From assembly GCA_022264855.1 (NCBI GenBank), contig JABYQU010000045.1, positions 271,371 to 335,370 on the forward strand: a DNA stretch of 64,000 nt. The letters run 5' to 3'. Positions 41,271 through 54,217 of the stretch are shown here, in pieces. A program made the translations under genes and the position numbers. How positions within the stretch are numbered: position 1 is the stretch's first letter; each line of letters opens with the position of its first letter. The stretch is from Lenzites betulinus. Taxonomy: Eukaryota > Basidiomycota > Agaricomycetes > Polyporales > Polyporaceae. The notes beneath the pieces are model-generated. The model was not told where the DNA came from, did no database searches, and worked only from the letters and a program-made list of their open reading frames with translations.

Positions 41271-44200
41271 TTACGCGCCCCGTGCCCACGGCCAAGGAGC
41301 GGCCTGGGAGCCGGTCTGCCCGGCAATGGTCTCGAATTCCGTCGCACGAGTATTCGACCCATGGAGGGTGTGATTCGAGCCTCCAATGGGAGCCCTGCAT
41401 TCGGGACAACGTGAGGCTTGCATAGCACCTCCACACTGGAAGGATGCAACGTTAGTCTCATTCATAACCTACAATGCGAACACGGTAATACCTCGGTGAT
41501 GACGAAGGTATGCCCATTCTCGCAATTGTAGAAGTGTCCCCGATGAGCTACATAGGCGTCAGCATGTGACGTTGAGCAGCGCGAACCAACGTACAGAATC
41601 CGAAGGCCTTGACGATATCCTCGCGCTCCTGCAGGGAGAGAGGCTGGTAGACGCCGTCTTTGAGCAGGAACTCCTCGAAGGTATCGCACTCCTTCTGCCA
41701 TGCATCCACCTTGCTGCGGCAGTTGTTGTCGAACCACTGGCGTTCCTCCCGCATGTCAGCAGTGGTCTTCGAAGGGCGCTTGCGGATGTACTCCTTCTGA
41801 AGTTCGGAAACGGCGCTGAGCATGTTGACCTTATGCACCTGCACCTCGTGCGCGAGCTCCTTGCGCGTGTCTGCGTCGAAAGTGCCTTCTCGGCAGAGGT
41901 CCGTCCGTTTGCACTGCGTCTGCCACCGGAAGAGCTCGAATTCATAGCGGATGACGAAGAGCGACGCGCGGGCTGCTTGTCGCGTAGCCGACGAGTTGTC
42001 CGCGAGGTCCCGGGCCTTCTTCGCGTCGACGATGCAGGACGTGTACAGGAACGCGACAAAGTCGGTCCAGCGTTCCCGGTGGCTGATCCCCGCGGCGTTG
42101 TCCTTCGCGGGGGTCAAAGCGTCCGCGCGCGCCTGCGCGACTTGCGCGATGAGGGACCGGAGCTCGAGGGAGAGGAAGTATGCTTCGACCTGGAAACGCA
42201 CGTCCGCTTTCGGCGGCGGCTGTCCAACGATACTCTTGGCGGTGGCGAGTGCGAGAGGCTCAGGCGCGTTGACCCCTCTCGCAGGGTTGTTGGCGATCTC
42301 CATCATCTCCAGCCTGTATAGCGTTGTGAGAGCGGACTCATACGCCTTGACGTGGGCCCCGCGGGTGATCGAGACACGAACGACGCGTCGGTAGGTCTGA
42401 ATGACGGGCGTGATGATCTTGTTCCAAGCCATGGCTTCGTCATGCAGTACGCCGTGAACCTTTTTCATCGCGGAGAGTTCGAGAGCAGTAGCCGGCAAAG
42501 GTCCGTGGTCTTGAAGCCATGGTGCGGGCGCCGCCTGCCACTCCTCTTCCTCGTCTTCTCGAACAGTGGCCGGTATCTTCTTCGCATCTTCTTGGCGCGT
42601 TGCGATCGACGCCGTGAGATCCGAGACGTCTGGACTGCATGCATCGAGGTCGCCGGACATCGTACTCGCCACATTCTGCTCGAGGATGTCGAGCGTTGCG
42701 CGCTTCGTGACGCGGCCATACCGTAGAGCAGTGATCGGGCCTCGACAGGTAGGGCACATAGGCGGCGTTTGGTAGTTGATCGGCGGTGATTTCGTCGAAA
42801 TGTAGCGTCCCATCTGGTCGATCTCGTAGTACTCGCTCATACCGCAGTGGCCGTCGAGAGTCTCCACGGTGTAGATGTGACCGCAAGAAAGTGTGATGAG
42901 GCGGTCGCTCACATCCGTGGACTCGAGGTCGATCTCCTCCAGCCTGCGCTGCATGATGAAGTCGACGATGTCTGCCTTCTTGTCTGCGTCTAGACACACA
43001 ACGCACTTCTGGTCCTCGCACCGTTCTCCGCACACTGATACGAAACGTTATGAGTATATGGACGAGACGAATATCGGATGCAACGTACCTGAGGGGCATC
43101 GATGTCCGCATTTCAGCATCGTGGTGCAGGGCTCGTCACACGGAAGACGTGAGCAGATCTGTAGATTCCTGTGAGCATCAGGTGTCGAGATAGAATATAA
43201 TGAAGCGACGTACGGAGCCACAAAGAACAGGGCACGAGAAGTGAGCGCAGGACCACACACAAGGCTCCATACAAGGCGCGCATGGGTCGGAGCACGGCTT
43301 TGGGCAGCGGTGGTGCACGCACTGCTGGCGACATGGCTCCTTGCACTTCGTGTTGCACTCGTGCTCGCTAGAGCAAGGGAGCCCGCAGTTGTGCTGACAG
43401 TACATGGGCCGCTCACAGGGATGGGTCACGTGGCGTATCCTGGCGATCTTGCTACCCTTCGCCTTGGTGGCGTCAGGCTCATGCGACGAGGTCTCCCGCT
43501 GACATTCCCCGCAAGCCGCCTTGCATCTCTTCGTACAGCACTGGAGTTTTCCAGCGCACTGCTCTTTGCACGATACCTTGGCCGGATCAAGGTGGCACGG
43601 CACTGTGGCAAAGTGCTCGCAGCTGGGGAGCTGCTTCCGGACTTGCACGAAGCATTTCACGGATATGAGGTTCTCGAGCTGGTGGCTGTGGGTACGTGTG
43701 CTTAGGGACCAAACAACACCGATAATGATGATACTCACCATGGTACCACGTCCGCGGTGTGGCCACAAGGCAGACCGATATCGTACATGGGGAACTGGCA
43801 GTGACCACAATCATCTGAGCAGCGTAAGGGGCAGGGATGTTTGCGAGGACACGGAGTCCGATTGCAGGGTGCAGGGCACTTCATGCTGCGATGGTTGTCC
43901 GGTGCGGCATGACACTAATGGAGGTGAGATTAAATACACAAGTAAAAGCTAAGGGTCGGCGTACCACTGAGGGGCAGATGTGTCCGCAGTTCATTCGGAA
44001 TCCACAGGGAAGAAGGCAGCCACCGACAGGGGCGACGATGGAGAGCTGTCCGGGCTTTGTGATCATGGTGGCCTGCGCCGGATGACGAGTGCACCTGATG
44101 GGGAAGCCGCAGCCTATCTGGTTCCTCTCCTCCATCTCGTCGAGGATTGTGGACCAGGTGGGGTTCTTACGAAGGTTGGCGGCGTTTCCCATGACGTACA

Positions 44201-47200
44201 AGCCGTGCTTGGCCCTAGACAAGGCGACGTTTATACGGTTTGAGCTCTTATTAATTGGTCAGACGGAGGTCGTATTTCCATGGTATGGATAGCAAACCTT
44301 CAAGAATCCGATCGACGCAGAGCCTGTGTCACACTGGCCCGAGTTCCGCACGAGCGATACAATGACGATCTTTGCTTCTTGGCCTTGGAAGATGTCGACG
44401 GTGCCGAGGCGAACCTGTGTTATGTTTATCAGTCTTCGCTATACAACAATAAAGGTGGAGAGAGACGCGATACGTACGTGTTTCGCCACGAGCACCTCCT
44501 CGAAGTCGACTTGCTCATCGATACCTTGCCGCGCCAGCTCCTCGGCGTCCCGCTCGTCGACCGCGACCGCGATCTTCATATCACGGAGCGCTGCACGTAC
44601 CTTCTGCAGTTGGCCAAGATAGGCGCAGAGAACGGCAATATCTCCCGGACCACTGTACGCGCCCTGGCGAAGGAAGTAGAGCACAAGGTCACGGATCATC
44701 TCCACCTAGATGGGGATTTTAGACCTAGGCACCTATCATCCTGTGAGACAGCATACCTCAAACGTGTTGTACTTCGACACCGAGTCTTCCGATCCACCCT
44801 CTTTGTTCAGGTGGTTGTAGAAGAAGACGTCACTCTGCATGCCTTGCACCGGCGGGTAGTCGAACACGAGAGCGTTGTCTTCGAGCTTGGGGTACAGGAT
44901 CGTTCTGTATTGAGGACATCAATGCGAGTTGGATGGCTCAGAGCAGTAGTAAAACGAACCGGATGAAGTGAGAGATGGTAGGCCGCATGCGCCGCTGAAC
45001 GTTGATCTGGGACATTTCGAAGCCATTGTCGACGAGACGTTCCATCAACGAGCGATCGAGCTTGAAGAGCTGTTTCCCTCGTTCACTGTCCATGGAGAGC
45101 GCTGCAAACCTCTTAGCGTTGGGATGAAACTCGAACACAATTTACTGCTTACAGAAGTTGGCCAGCGTTGGGCGGAGTTGTTGAGGATCACCGATGCAAA
45201 TGAGATGACGGACTATGCGCGTGCGGAATGAGGAAACGAGATCATTGGCTACACTGGTGCGAAACGTACCTGAAGGGACCAGCGACGCCAATATATGCGC
45301 CTCGAGAACTTGCCCAGCTTCCTCCACTAGCAGAACTTTGGGTCCCACACTCTACGGGGGCAAACAGGTTTGTAAAGTCGCATAACGCCCACGGTGTAGA
45401 AACGCACCTCCAGAAGCGATGTCAAGGAAGCAGCGCCTGAAAAAAACGGTTACCATATTTATAGGAGAGAGATTTGCCATATAACGCACCCGTTGTTGTA
45501 CATGCGATCAAGTCGTTCTGGCTGAGGAGGCGGCGGCGACTCTAATAAACCCAGCATCAGTTTGATATCGCGTTAGACATCCGAGATGGGCGCACCTCGT
45601 CTCGTAAATCATCGTGGTGCTGACATGCCTCCCGGTACTCATCCCGGACGCTCCTGTAATGGCTGAGCTGGGATGTGTAAGCGTTCATGCGGATTCGCTG
45701 CTCCCAGTCGCTTGTCAAACGGGTACGTTCGTTCAACGACATCGCCCAGACACTCGGGTCAGCGAGCAGGTTGGCGAGAGGCCGATCGCGCGCGGGCACC
45801 GAGGGCATCCTACCGTCGAAGCCAAGCGCCGCGAAGAAGACGACAGGGTTCGTTATAAGCGATACCTGAACGTTTTGTTCCGGCGCAGACGCGGGCTGCT
45901 TGCCCTTCCCTTTTCCATGGTCGGCGGGAGTTGTTTGTTCCACAGGCTGTGTTTGGAGGAACTGGATGTCCTTCCCAGCACGCCAGAACCCATACAGGGT
46001 GTGCGAGACTGACTCATCGATGACCTCCTTGTTCTTGCCGCTCTTCTTCTTCGTGGCGTCCTGCCATTCGCCGGACTCCTCCTCTTCCGCCCACATGAGA
46101 GTCGTGAGCTCTGTGATCCAGAACGGCGGCGCCTCGAAGGCATCAGCATGATCGGGATAATGGATGCTGAGGTATCGCCCGATCTTGTCCCAGTCGAGAA
46201 GGGGCAGCCGGATCGAGGTCATGACCCGCGTCATCTCCTCCTCGAGCTTCTTCATGGTCGCGTACTGTCGCTTCATAGACCTGTCGAGATTCGCTGCGGA
46301 GGCGACCTTCTCGAGCTTGTCGAGCGTGAACTGCATGATGCGCTCGTCCGTGGAACGCGTGCCCAGGCGTACGATCTTGGTCGTGATGTTGGCATCCAGG
46401 ACAGACGTGACCATATGGTCGAGGGCATGGTTCGTGAATGCGATGAGTACTGCGGCATGATGGTATGTGAGGAGACAGCAGCATCATAGCATGATAAACT
46501 CAAGACGTACCGATGGGCCTGATCTTGCTTGCGAACATCACACGGAGGATCTCTTTTGCCGTGTAACTCTGTTTTCAACATCGTTAAAACCGAAGGTGCA
46601 AGCATGGAATGAAAGAGCTCGCGTACCTTTCCCGTACCCGGAGGCCTACGGAAAACCCGTCGTTAGATAGTGTCGCATGACTCGAGACCTATAATCACTC
46701 ACCCTTGGATGAGCGAAACTTCCCTCGTGAGTGTGTCTACTACCGCGTCTGCTTGGCTGGGGTCGAGGACGCTGTTGACCCTTAGTTGCTCTCGAGCTCG
46801 TATCACGGCGGCAGGGTTTAGGACGTCAAGGTCGTGGATCTGCTTTCCCTTCTTCGCCAGACATTGTAGCTTGAACTTGAAGCCGGGAGCCGTCGCGTAT
46901 TTCGGTTGCATGACAGCGATGTCCTTGACCGAGTCCGCGGCAGCGATGTACCGCGCGAACGGGATCGAGGTAGGCTCGATGGTCTGCATCTTCTCGAGGA
47001 AGGGGCGCACGCTCTCGAACATGACGCTGTTGTCGACCAGGAACGCGTACGACGACGCGTTCTTGCACAACCGTTCACCCTGGAGCGCCTTGAGCTCGAC
47101 TTCGGGGTCGAAGAACGCCACCCGGAGTTGGATCCGGTCCTGAGCGTGTTTCGACGACTCGGCAAGGTCCTTTCCGAACGACGATACGACGCCAAGGTGC

Positions 47201-49376
47201 GCTTTGATATTGCGGTTCGCGACGACGACGAGCGTCACGAGGGTGGATCCTTGAAGACGCTTACTGTGCTCCCAGTAGTCATACCGTTTCTTCCTGTCTT
47301 TGTCCCGCGCCGACCCCACCGGAGGAGCATCGAGAACCAAAGTGACGGCGACACCGCGTCGCTGGGCCACCGGGGGCTCCTCTAAGAACTCGACGTTGGT
47401 GTAGATCTGGAAGAAGACAGAGTCGTATCCAGTCGTTCGGTATGCGCCTCCGTTCTTCTGAAGCAGCTGTTCGAGCGTCGTCTTGTTGGCGCGCGTTGCA
47501 CCCACACGTCGATTCCAGATCGTCAGCAGGTCGTCCTGGATAGCCGCCATGGAGGCACGCGTCGACGATCTGCAGGGGTAGTATGAGCCTTTGGCAAACT
47601 TGTAAGACATCATATGTCACATACATAAGGTCTTCTCGCAGCAACCGGAATTGGATGTCGAGGTGGCGGTCCATCGAGTCCATCGGAAGATAGTGGGGCG
47701 CGTCGGGGCGGAATACGGGCAGGTAGGGCTGGACCGCTGCAAACAATTCTTCGTGCGTCGGGGCGATCCTGATCTCTGCGATGTTGTCGAAGTCGTTGTC
47801 GTGACGTCTGCCCTCCTCGCGGAGACCGCCCGGTGGGTCGTAGGTCTGGGCAAGTTGCCCCGCAAGCGCTTGACTGCGCTGCGCCTGGGTGAGCGACGAC
47901 TTGGGAGGGCCGGCGCGAAGGCGTTGCACCGTGCCGGTCTCCCGCTCGACGATCCCCTGAAGTCGGTGAATGTCTTCGCGGATGTGCGTGATGCTTAGCT
48001 CTCGGTTCTTCGCTGGAATGTTGACCAAGGCGTCCTTGAAGCGAGGCTGGGACGCGGAGACGTCTTCTGCCCAGGTCTCGAACCAGTCCGCAAATTGTTG
48101 TATGAAGCTGGCAACCTCAGCGTGGTTGCGTACCGCATCCTTGTAGCGGTTGAAGTACCTTCAGGAGATGAGAACTTGGTTTCGACAACGGTTGCTAACA
48201 CAATGAAGAACATACTGCAAGAATACCACGGAGAGAGTGCGGAAGACTCTGATCCCGTCGAGGCTGCTCTGGAGAAACGGAGGGATATTGTGCGTTTGAT
48301 CCATCCAAGTTTTCGCCGCCATCATTTCGCCGAGGCAGGACCGGAGTGTGGTGAACGCGGATTCATGGTTGTTCTTGAGAATGGAGTAGAGGTGGCTACG
48401 GGACCGTCAGTGGGTATCACAAGCGGCTTCGACGAAATAGATATACTTTATATTCTTGTGCAAAGTGGACTTCAAAATGAGATCGGTCGCGAGGAACTAT
48501 GCATTGGATGAGAGTGCGTACGGCGCTGATACAGGAGGTCCACATACCTGGAAGATCGGGAGGTACCCTCGTTGAAACGAGAGTGAACCCGTACCAAACC
48601 CGACGGATGCCCGCACGGGTTCGAAGCGCAGGATCTCGCCGATACGATGCAGCGCGTTTCCCTGTATGATGTAGGTGAGGAAACGGCTGACGTGCGGCTG
48701 AGAGACACAATCACCTTCACTACCACCTCCAAGAACTCCTACACCCGTCATCAATATATGCAGACGCTGAACCAGCGACGGTGGTACTCACCTGCGCGGT
48801 TGCGGTGTTCTGGAGGTGATGTCGGGTTGTGAGAGAAGGGTACATTTCATACGCGTATGAGTCACGTACCCATGTTTTATTGCTGTCGTTCACGCTGGCC
48901 AGTATCCGTACAAACCCTTGAATCTGGCCGGCTCCGTCGAAGCGATACTTTTCGTGAGTAAACTCCTTGAGATGGTTGTGTGTTTCGCTCGGGTTGAGGT
49001 TGTTACGATCTTCCCGCGTAGATCCGGCGGTGAGGCCCTCGGTTGAGAAGAAGTCGACTTCATCCGACTCGGTTGGGTCGGGAGTCTCTGAAGGCACAGG
49101 GGCGCCGGATTGTTTCACGTGTCGAAATGTGCATTCAAAGCCCCTCGCGCATGCGCCCGTGGACCAGAAGAACTGGCACACGTTGCGGGGGACGCCACTT
49201 GCGATCCTCCTAGCAGCGTTCGGAATCGGCGAGGGAGGGCCTGGGGTCTGCGAGCGACTACGAGGTGGGGATGTTACGGGGGAGGAACCGCGATCGTGCA
49301 GAAATTTGCAGCGGCTGCCATATCTGCATCCTTGAGGGGTGTTGTATGTACGACACACAGGTCCGCGCTGGGACAT
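41271..49376 (-). CDS. Large CCCH / NFX1-type zinc-finger superfamily 1 helicase with RZ finger (ZNFX1/Hrr1-like)
   Basis: This intron-rich gene encodes more than 2,000 residues. Two CX8CX5CX3H fingers lie at the N terminus (CRTYNTPQGCRYGSRCKFLH and CQFFWSTGACARGFECTFRH). An SF1 helicase core follows: PPGTGK (Walker A, near 46630), IAFTNHALDH, LLVEEAGQVLEAH (motif II), IGDPQQLRP, QRRMRPTISHFIR, GTVDIFQGQEA and INVALSRAKHGLYVMGN. A long array of NFX1-type Cys/His repeats then runs about 43900-43050 (for example CERPMYCQHNCGLPC). A helical region follows, then an RZ-type finger (GHFYNCENGHTF, CGGAMQASRCPEC, RAPIGG) before the TAA at 41273-41271. ZNFX1 and fission-yeast Hrr1 act with small-RNA amplification complexes, so a silencing role is plausible. 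The ATG at 49376 directly precedes the first CCCH finger. Confidence 0.85.
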
Positions 49377-50903
49377 GGTGGGGGAGGACGTGGGGGAGGC
49401 GAGGAGAGAGGCGGGGGCTTGGTTGTATTTCAGGCAGGAGGAGGCGTGGTGTTGTTATCACAGAAGCAGGCCAGGAGGTGTTAATATTACCTGAGCTGGC
49501 GAGTCTTCCTGAGCGTTGGACTCGCCCATGACAGCTACCGCAGCACACTCGGCTGCCATGCACCTTGTGGCACACCGGCCGGGAAACATATCTTCGGTAT
49601 TCGACGGCTCCGTTCCGCCTAGGCTCAACACACAGCCTATATATAGATGCGTTGGTTTGTTCCGCTGTATGTTGTGCATCTTCGTCGACCGTTGTCGCAT
49701 CTACGGAGAAAGCGAGGGAGTCCACAGGGTGCACACATCAGGCGGGCTATCGCCCTCCGTCGACGCGCGGAGCCTCACCCACGGCTCAAGCAGGCTGTCG
49801 ATATCTGAAAGCTGTCTCTGGCGGAAAGCCTTGTCATGACTAGATACGATCTGTTAGGGTATGCTCAGCGTCTACGAGCGGACGAGGTGAGTAGCGCTTA
49901 CATGACGCTTGCTCCTATCCATAGTATATATGGCCACACGACAAGCAATTGCCCAAGATTCTGGTAGGAACAGGTCCAGAGCTGGTTTCCTGGGCCTGAG
50001 ACAGGCTTGGAGCTCCGACAACAAAGCACAAATAGCCACTGTAGGCTGCTTTGTTATCCGATCAATAACTTTTTGAAGTTGTCGGCAGGAGCCCAGTTCT
50101 GGGGCTGATCCAACCTGTCCTGGAGGGGAACTGCTGGCCAATGCGCATCGCGTGGGATGCTGGATACTGCAGCGATATAAATGGGTTTTATGAGGCGCTT
50201 TACATCACAACTACCTGCAAACGGAACAGGGCATTTTCTGTTTTAGCAAAGCTCATTCACTAATTATTCAAGTTGTCGGCACATACCAAGCGCCAAAAGA
50301 GGGTTCAACGATTCCCTTCTCCATCATCTGTGTGACCAGAGGGTGTGTTCTTGGTCATGCGTCGTCCAAGGCGAGAAAGAGGGTGCGGGAGGGAGGGAGA
50401 GTTGTCAATATTGTCCAGACTCGCTCTACTAGATCTCAGATCTCAACTGCACGTGCATGAGCGTCTTTCGAATACGACCAAATTGTTCTTGAAGCTTTGA
50501 ACTTGAAGCGTTTGTGTTCTTGCTATCCCTCTGGTTCCGATAAGCTAATACAGCCATAGGTGGTCTTAACACACGACAGGCGACATGAGGCCTCTCTAAA
50601 TATGAGGACTGGGAAATGATGATTGTACGCCGCTTGCAGATATTCCGAGTACGAGGATCCTTGGATGTACACATGAGTCTGTCAGTGAGTACTTCCTTCC
50701 AATTACGGTCACTTCAATGCTGAAGTGCTTTAGTCCGGGGACGTATAGGCTGTGTCCTCCGATTCCGAATTTGAGATGGTATCGGGGGTAGACCCTACTG
50801 CCCTACTCGTCGCCGGACAGCCGGATATCACTCTACTAGGGTTTTCAGGATCTCTTCAGATATAAGGAGTGTCGAAATAGCTGCGGAATAGACATCTTTC
50901 ACC
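49377..50903. other. Gene-poor interval; possible small minus-strand exon pair
   Basis: No recognisable gene is present. On the minus strand, open segments at about 50141-49905 and 49833-49703 could be joined by an intron starting gtaagc. They lack a clear ATG and any family resemblance, so I do not call them. The left part should hold the promoter of the helicase gene. Confidence 0.35.
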
Positions 50904-51698
50904 ATGCCACCCCCTCCCCCTCAGCGCACTCGCAAATGCCCTCCTACCGATTCTTCCACTTCTCGGAGTGGTTCTACAATACCGATATTCGCCCGGGGCG
51001 AAAGCTCAAATGCCGAGAGACTTGTTCTCACTCTAGTCCTCACTATCACTCAACCTCCCACACCGGACGCCACGTCCACCGAGTCTCCAACATCTGCAGT
51101 AATGATGTCTGAACTGTCTCGCGAAACTCTCCCTACCTCGGCTCCACAGTCACCCGCAGAGGATTGTCCCCTTCCAGAGACTACGATAGTTAGCTCCAGC
51201 AGTGAGAGCCCAAGCATAGCCCTTCGTTCGGCCATTGTCGGTGCTGGTGCGGCAGTGCTAGGCATCGCACTCTTCGCTGGCCTATTCTATGTACTCCGCC
51301 GGTACCACCGAAAGCGACAAAGCGTCCTGAAGCGTTCGTGCAAACCTGGTAAGCCCCAAACGACATAACCAGCGTAGCGACCGCGTTTTTGCTCATATTG
51401 TTATTTAGAGGCATACATCGCTCGGACCCCGACATTCTGTTCACGAGGCTTGACCTCCAGCACACGCACCACGACCCCCAGCCTGCCTTCCTCATCCGCC
51501 ACTCCTTGTACGCTCGATCTTACGAGCACAAACCGGCGGTACGATCTCGACGAAAGGCCTCCACCGTCTTACAGCGAGGTTGGAATTCGTCCTCCGACCA
51601 ACGCACAACCGAAGCGCGCACGTACTGTGGTAGAAAACGTTCGACGATCTCAATACCCTTCGATCGATCTCAGAGAAGAATGGGGAGTCGCTGTGTGA
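50904..51698 (+). CDS. Putative Ser/Thr-rich single-pass membrane protein
   Basis: Two exons are joined by an intron from about 51348 (gtaagccc) to a tag just before AGGCATACATCG. The first part is rich in Ser, Thr and Pro, followed by one transmembrane helix (AIVGAGAAVLGIALFAGLFY) and basic residues (LRRYHRKRQ). The cytoplasmic tail contains ERPPPSYSEV, a PPxY-like WW-domain ligand. The architecture resembles the gene at 26995-28627, but here no signal peptide or folded ectodomain is visible from the ATG at 50904. Either an upstream exon is missed or the gene is a truncated paralogue. The function is unknown. Confidence 0.55.
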
Positions 51699-52228
51699 AG
51701 ACATTGCGGTGCATTGCGCTCCTCGAGCTTATAAGAAGCCGCTTCTGATGTAAGTCCCCCACTTGCTCCGCGGTGGCACTAGTACTCACTACCACCACAG
51801 ACACCACAGACGTCTACTCCGCTCATAGGGTACTTCTGGGTCCGGCTACGGAAGGACAGATAAAGAAAGAAGCTCAGCTTTCTGCCCCGGGACCGTTTTC
51901 ACGCGATCCCCTCCACCACTCTTCGAGCAGGTTCATCGTCGAGCATCATGTACTCTTGCCTCGCTATATGTGGCTACGCATGACAGATGTGACCGCGACT
52001 TGTTTAGTAGGATACCCTGTGTATACTGGGATCCTCACAATAGATCACTCAAGTCCTTGGCTCCGGACATATGCGTTACGCAGTGAACGATGGCTCTCGT
52101 ACTCCAGAGAATCTTGCTCCTCGAATCCAGATACGATGCTCATGGGTACCGCGAACCCAGTATCAACGTACGTGGTCTGGACATCGCTCTGTATGAATAT
52201 CTGTTGACATATGCTCTAGCTGCCCGTC

Positions 52229-53037
52229 TTGGGTCCTCGCCAGGATATATGTAGGGGAGAACGCGACCAAATCCAAGACCAGACCAGCCTGGCTCTCCGT
52301 CGACTTCGACATGCCTCCAACTTCACCAGCAACTACACTCGTGTTTACGCCGCCCCGAATACGTCCATCTCTGCGGTCGTGTCCGTCCCATCCGCCGCCT
52401 CATCCACCACCACCAACCTCGCTATCTCCGAAATCTCCGCCATACTCACTGCGACAGCCTCGCTGGAGACTCCGAGCGCAATCTCTACGACGACCGTGTC
52501 CGTCATCGCGCGCGTGGCCGTAATCGTGACTTCTGTCATATTTCTCATGTCCGTCTGCACCGCCTTGTACTTCGCTTGTCGCCGGCAAGGGCACGGTCGC
52601 GCCCCTTCCTCACGCCCGACGGCTTACGATGGTCCACGTGCATGTGGTACGTATTCACCGTATTTTGGTCTGATAGAAACGTAGAACCCCGATGGACTGA
52701 CACGCGTGCGAGGACAGTGGACCAACAACTTGAATACGCCCTTCGCGCACTTCAGCCTCCTCCGGCGTCCCATATCGCGGCGTGCACGTACCAGCGAGCC
52801 CACCCGATTTCGACCATCAAGAACGGATCTTGGCAACACTCGCGCCCGCCGACGTACTGCAGTGCAGACCATATTCCTGCTTCGGTCACATCCTGCGGCG
52901 GAACACACTGCAATCACGGCGTGGCGGTGGTGTCTAGGGCCGACGCGGAGACGATGGAGAGCTACGACGGCATGCTTGATGCTGAGACGGTAGGCTCGTC
53001 GGCGGCAGTCATTGACTCCTGCCTCTATATTGCCTAA
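52229..53037 (+). CDS. Possible second single-pass membrane protein, start not determined
   Basis: An open segment contains a Ser/Thr/Ala-rich stretch (NTSISAVVSVPSAASSTTT). It is followed by a convincing transmembrane helix (VAVIVTSVIFLMSVCTALYF) and a basic stop-transfer ACRRQGHGR. A short intron starting gtacgtattc (about 52648) could link it to the open frame that ends at 53037. I cannot fix the 5' exons; the frame at 52229 does not begin with ATG. It lies about 0.5 kb after the similar gene at 50904, so the two may be a decayed tandem pair. Confidence 0.35.
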
Positions 53038-53252
53038 GCTCTGATACGTGGAGGATACGCGAGAGAAGGACGAAACGCGGCGGCGGCCTGATATGTTTCG
53101 ATGCTCAGAGAAGAACTCATATACACAGCGAGTGTTGGATACAGTGTAGTTCTTCGCCCCCTCGGACCAGTTTCTTGTCTAAAATACGCGTTACTATACA
53201 TATTGCCAGAGCATACCTCGGCGCCATCCGGAACGTTCCACGGATGATACAT

Positions 53253-54217
53253 TCACCAGGGTACGATCTCGTGCCTGTAGTTGATCAAGCGCCCGTTGTC
53301 TTCGGGTTTGAGCGACGTCAAGACCTTGGAGACGGCGGTTACGCTCTCGGTGAGTTCGAGCGGCGCGTCGTCCGTACCCATGTCTGAGGGAGTGTTTACG
53401 TGTTCAGCTTGATGACAGTAAGCTATACGTAAAGCAGACGGACCTGTCTTGACCCAGCCAGGGCAGATGCATACGACCATCAGGTCTGGACGTTCCGCAT
53501 GTTGCTTGTAAGTCTGTAGGTGTTCGCCATCGCCTCATAAACCAACTGTGAAATGTCGCACACAAAGACATGTGCACGTACGAGCATGTTGAGACCCGTC
53601 TTCGTGATGGCATACGATGCCCAGAGCTCGCCGTAGCCGTATCCGAACGCGCCGATTGAGCTCGAGATGTTGATAATCGTCTTCTTCGTGCTCTTCTCGA
53701 CGAGCGGCACGTAGACCTGGCCGAGCAGAGCTGGCCCGACGACGTTCGTCTTGAAGACGGCGCCCCAGCCCTCAATGTCCATCGTAAACGCGGTGTCAAT
53801 CTTCTGGTTCTGGACACGGGCGAGCGGGGCTTATGATTTGCGAGGTCGACGGAACGAGGGTATGCTCACCACTGCCGCGTTGTTGACCAAGTAGTCGAGC
53901 CCCCGATCTCCGAGCAACGGCTCTACCTCTTTGACTGAGTTCCTGATCGCATCGGTGTCGTCCACATCGAGCGTAAGGATGTGCAGAGTGCCCTTTGCTG
54001 CGTCTTTCAACGCCTGGAGGGCGGTGGCTTTCGCGGGGCTCCTGCAGGTGGCGATGATGAAGTTGGCAGGATCTTCGAGCAGTTGCCTGGTCAACTCGAG
54101 TCCAATGCCGCGGGAAGTACTACAAGTCATGTCAGAGCCTCAGTATCGATACAACGTTCCAATTTGTTGGCGTACGTACCCCGTAATGAGCCAGGTATAT
54201 TGGTTGACGACGGTCAT
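53253..54217 (-). CDS. Short-chain dehydrogenase/reductase (SDR 2)
   Basis: The ATG at 54217 encodes MTVVNQYTWLITG, then an intron, then TSRGIGLELTRQLLED, the NAD(P)-binding motif. LTLDVDDTDAI, LDYLVNNAAV, ISSSIGAFGYGYG and SYAITKTGLNML (YxxxK) complete the SDR signature. PGWVKT follows and the protein ends in EIVPW before the TGA at 53255-53253. The position after TG is Thr in place of the Ala seen in the other copies. Five exons of the common family layout are inferred. This is the most diverged of the cluster in the segment after the catalytic Ser. Confidence 0.85.
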
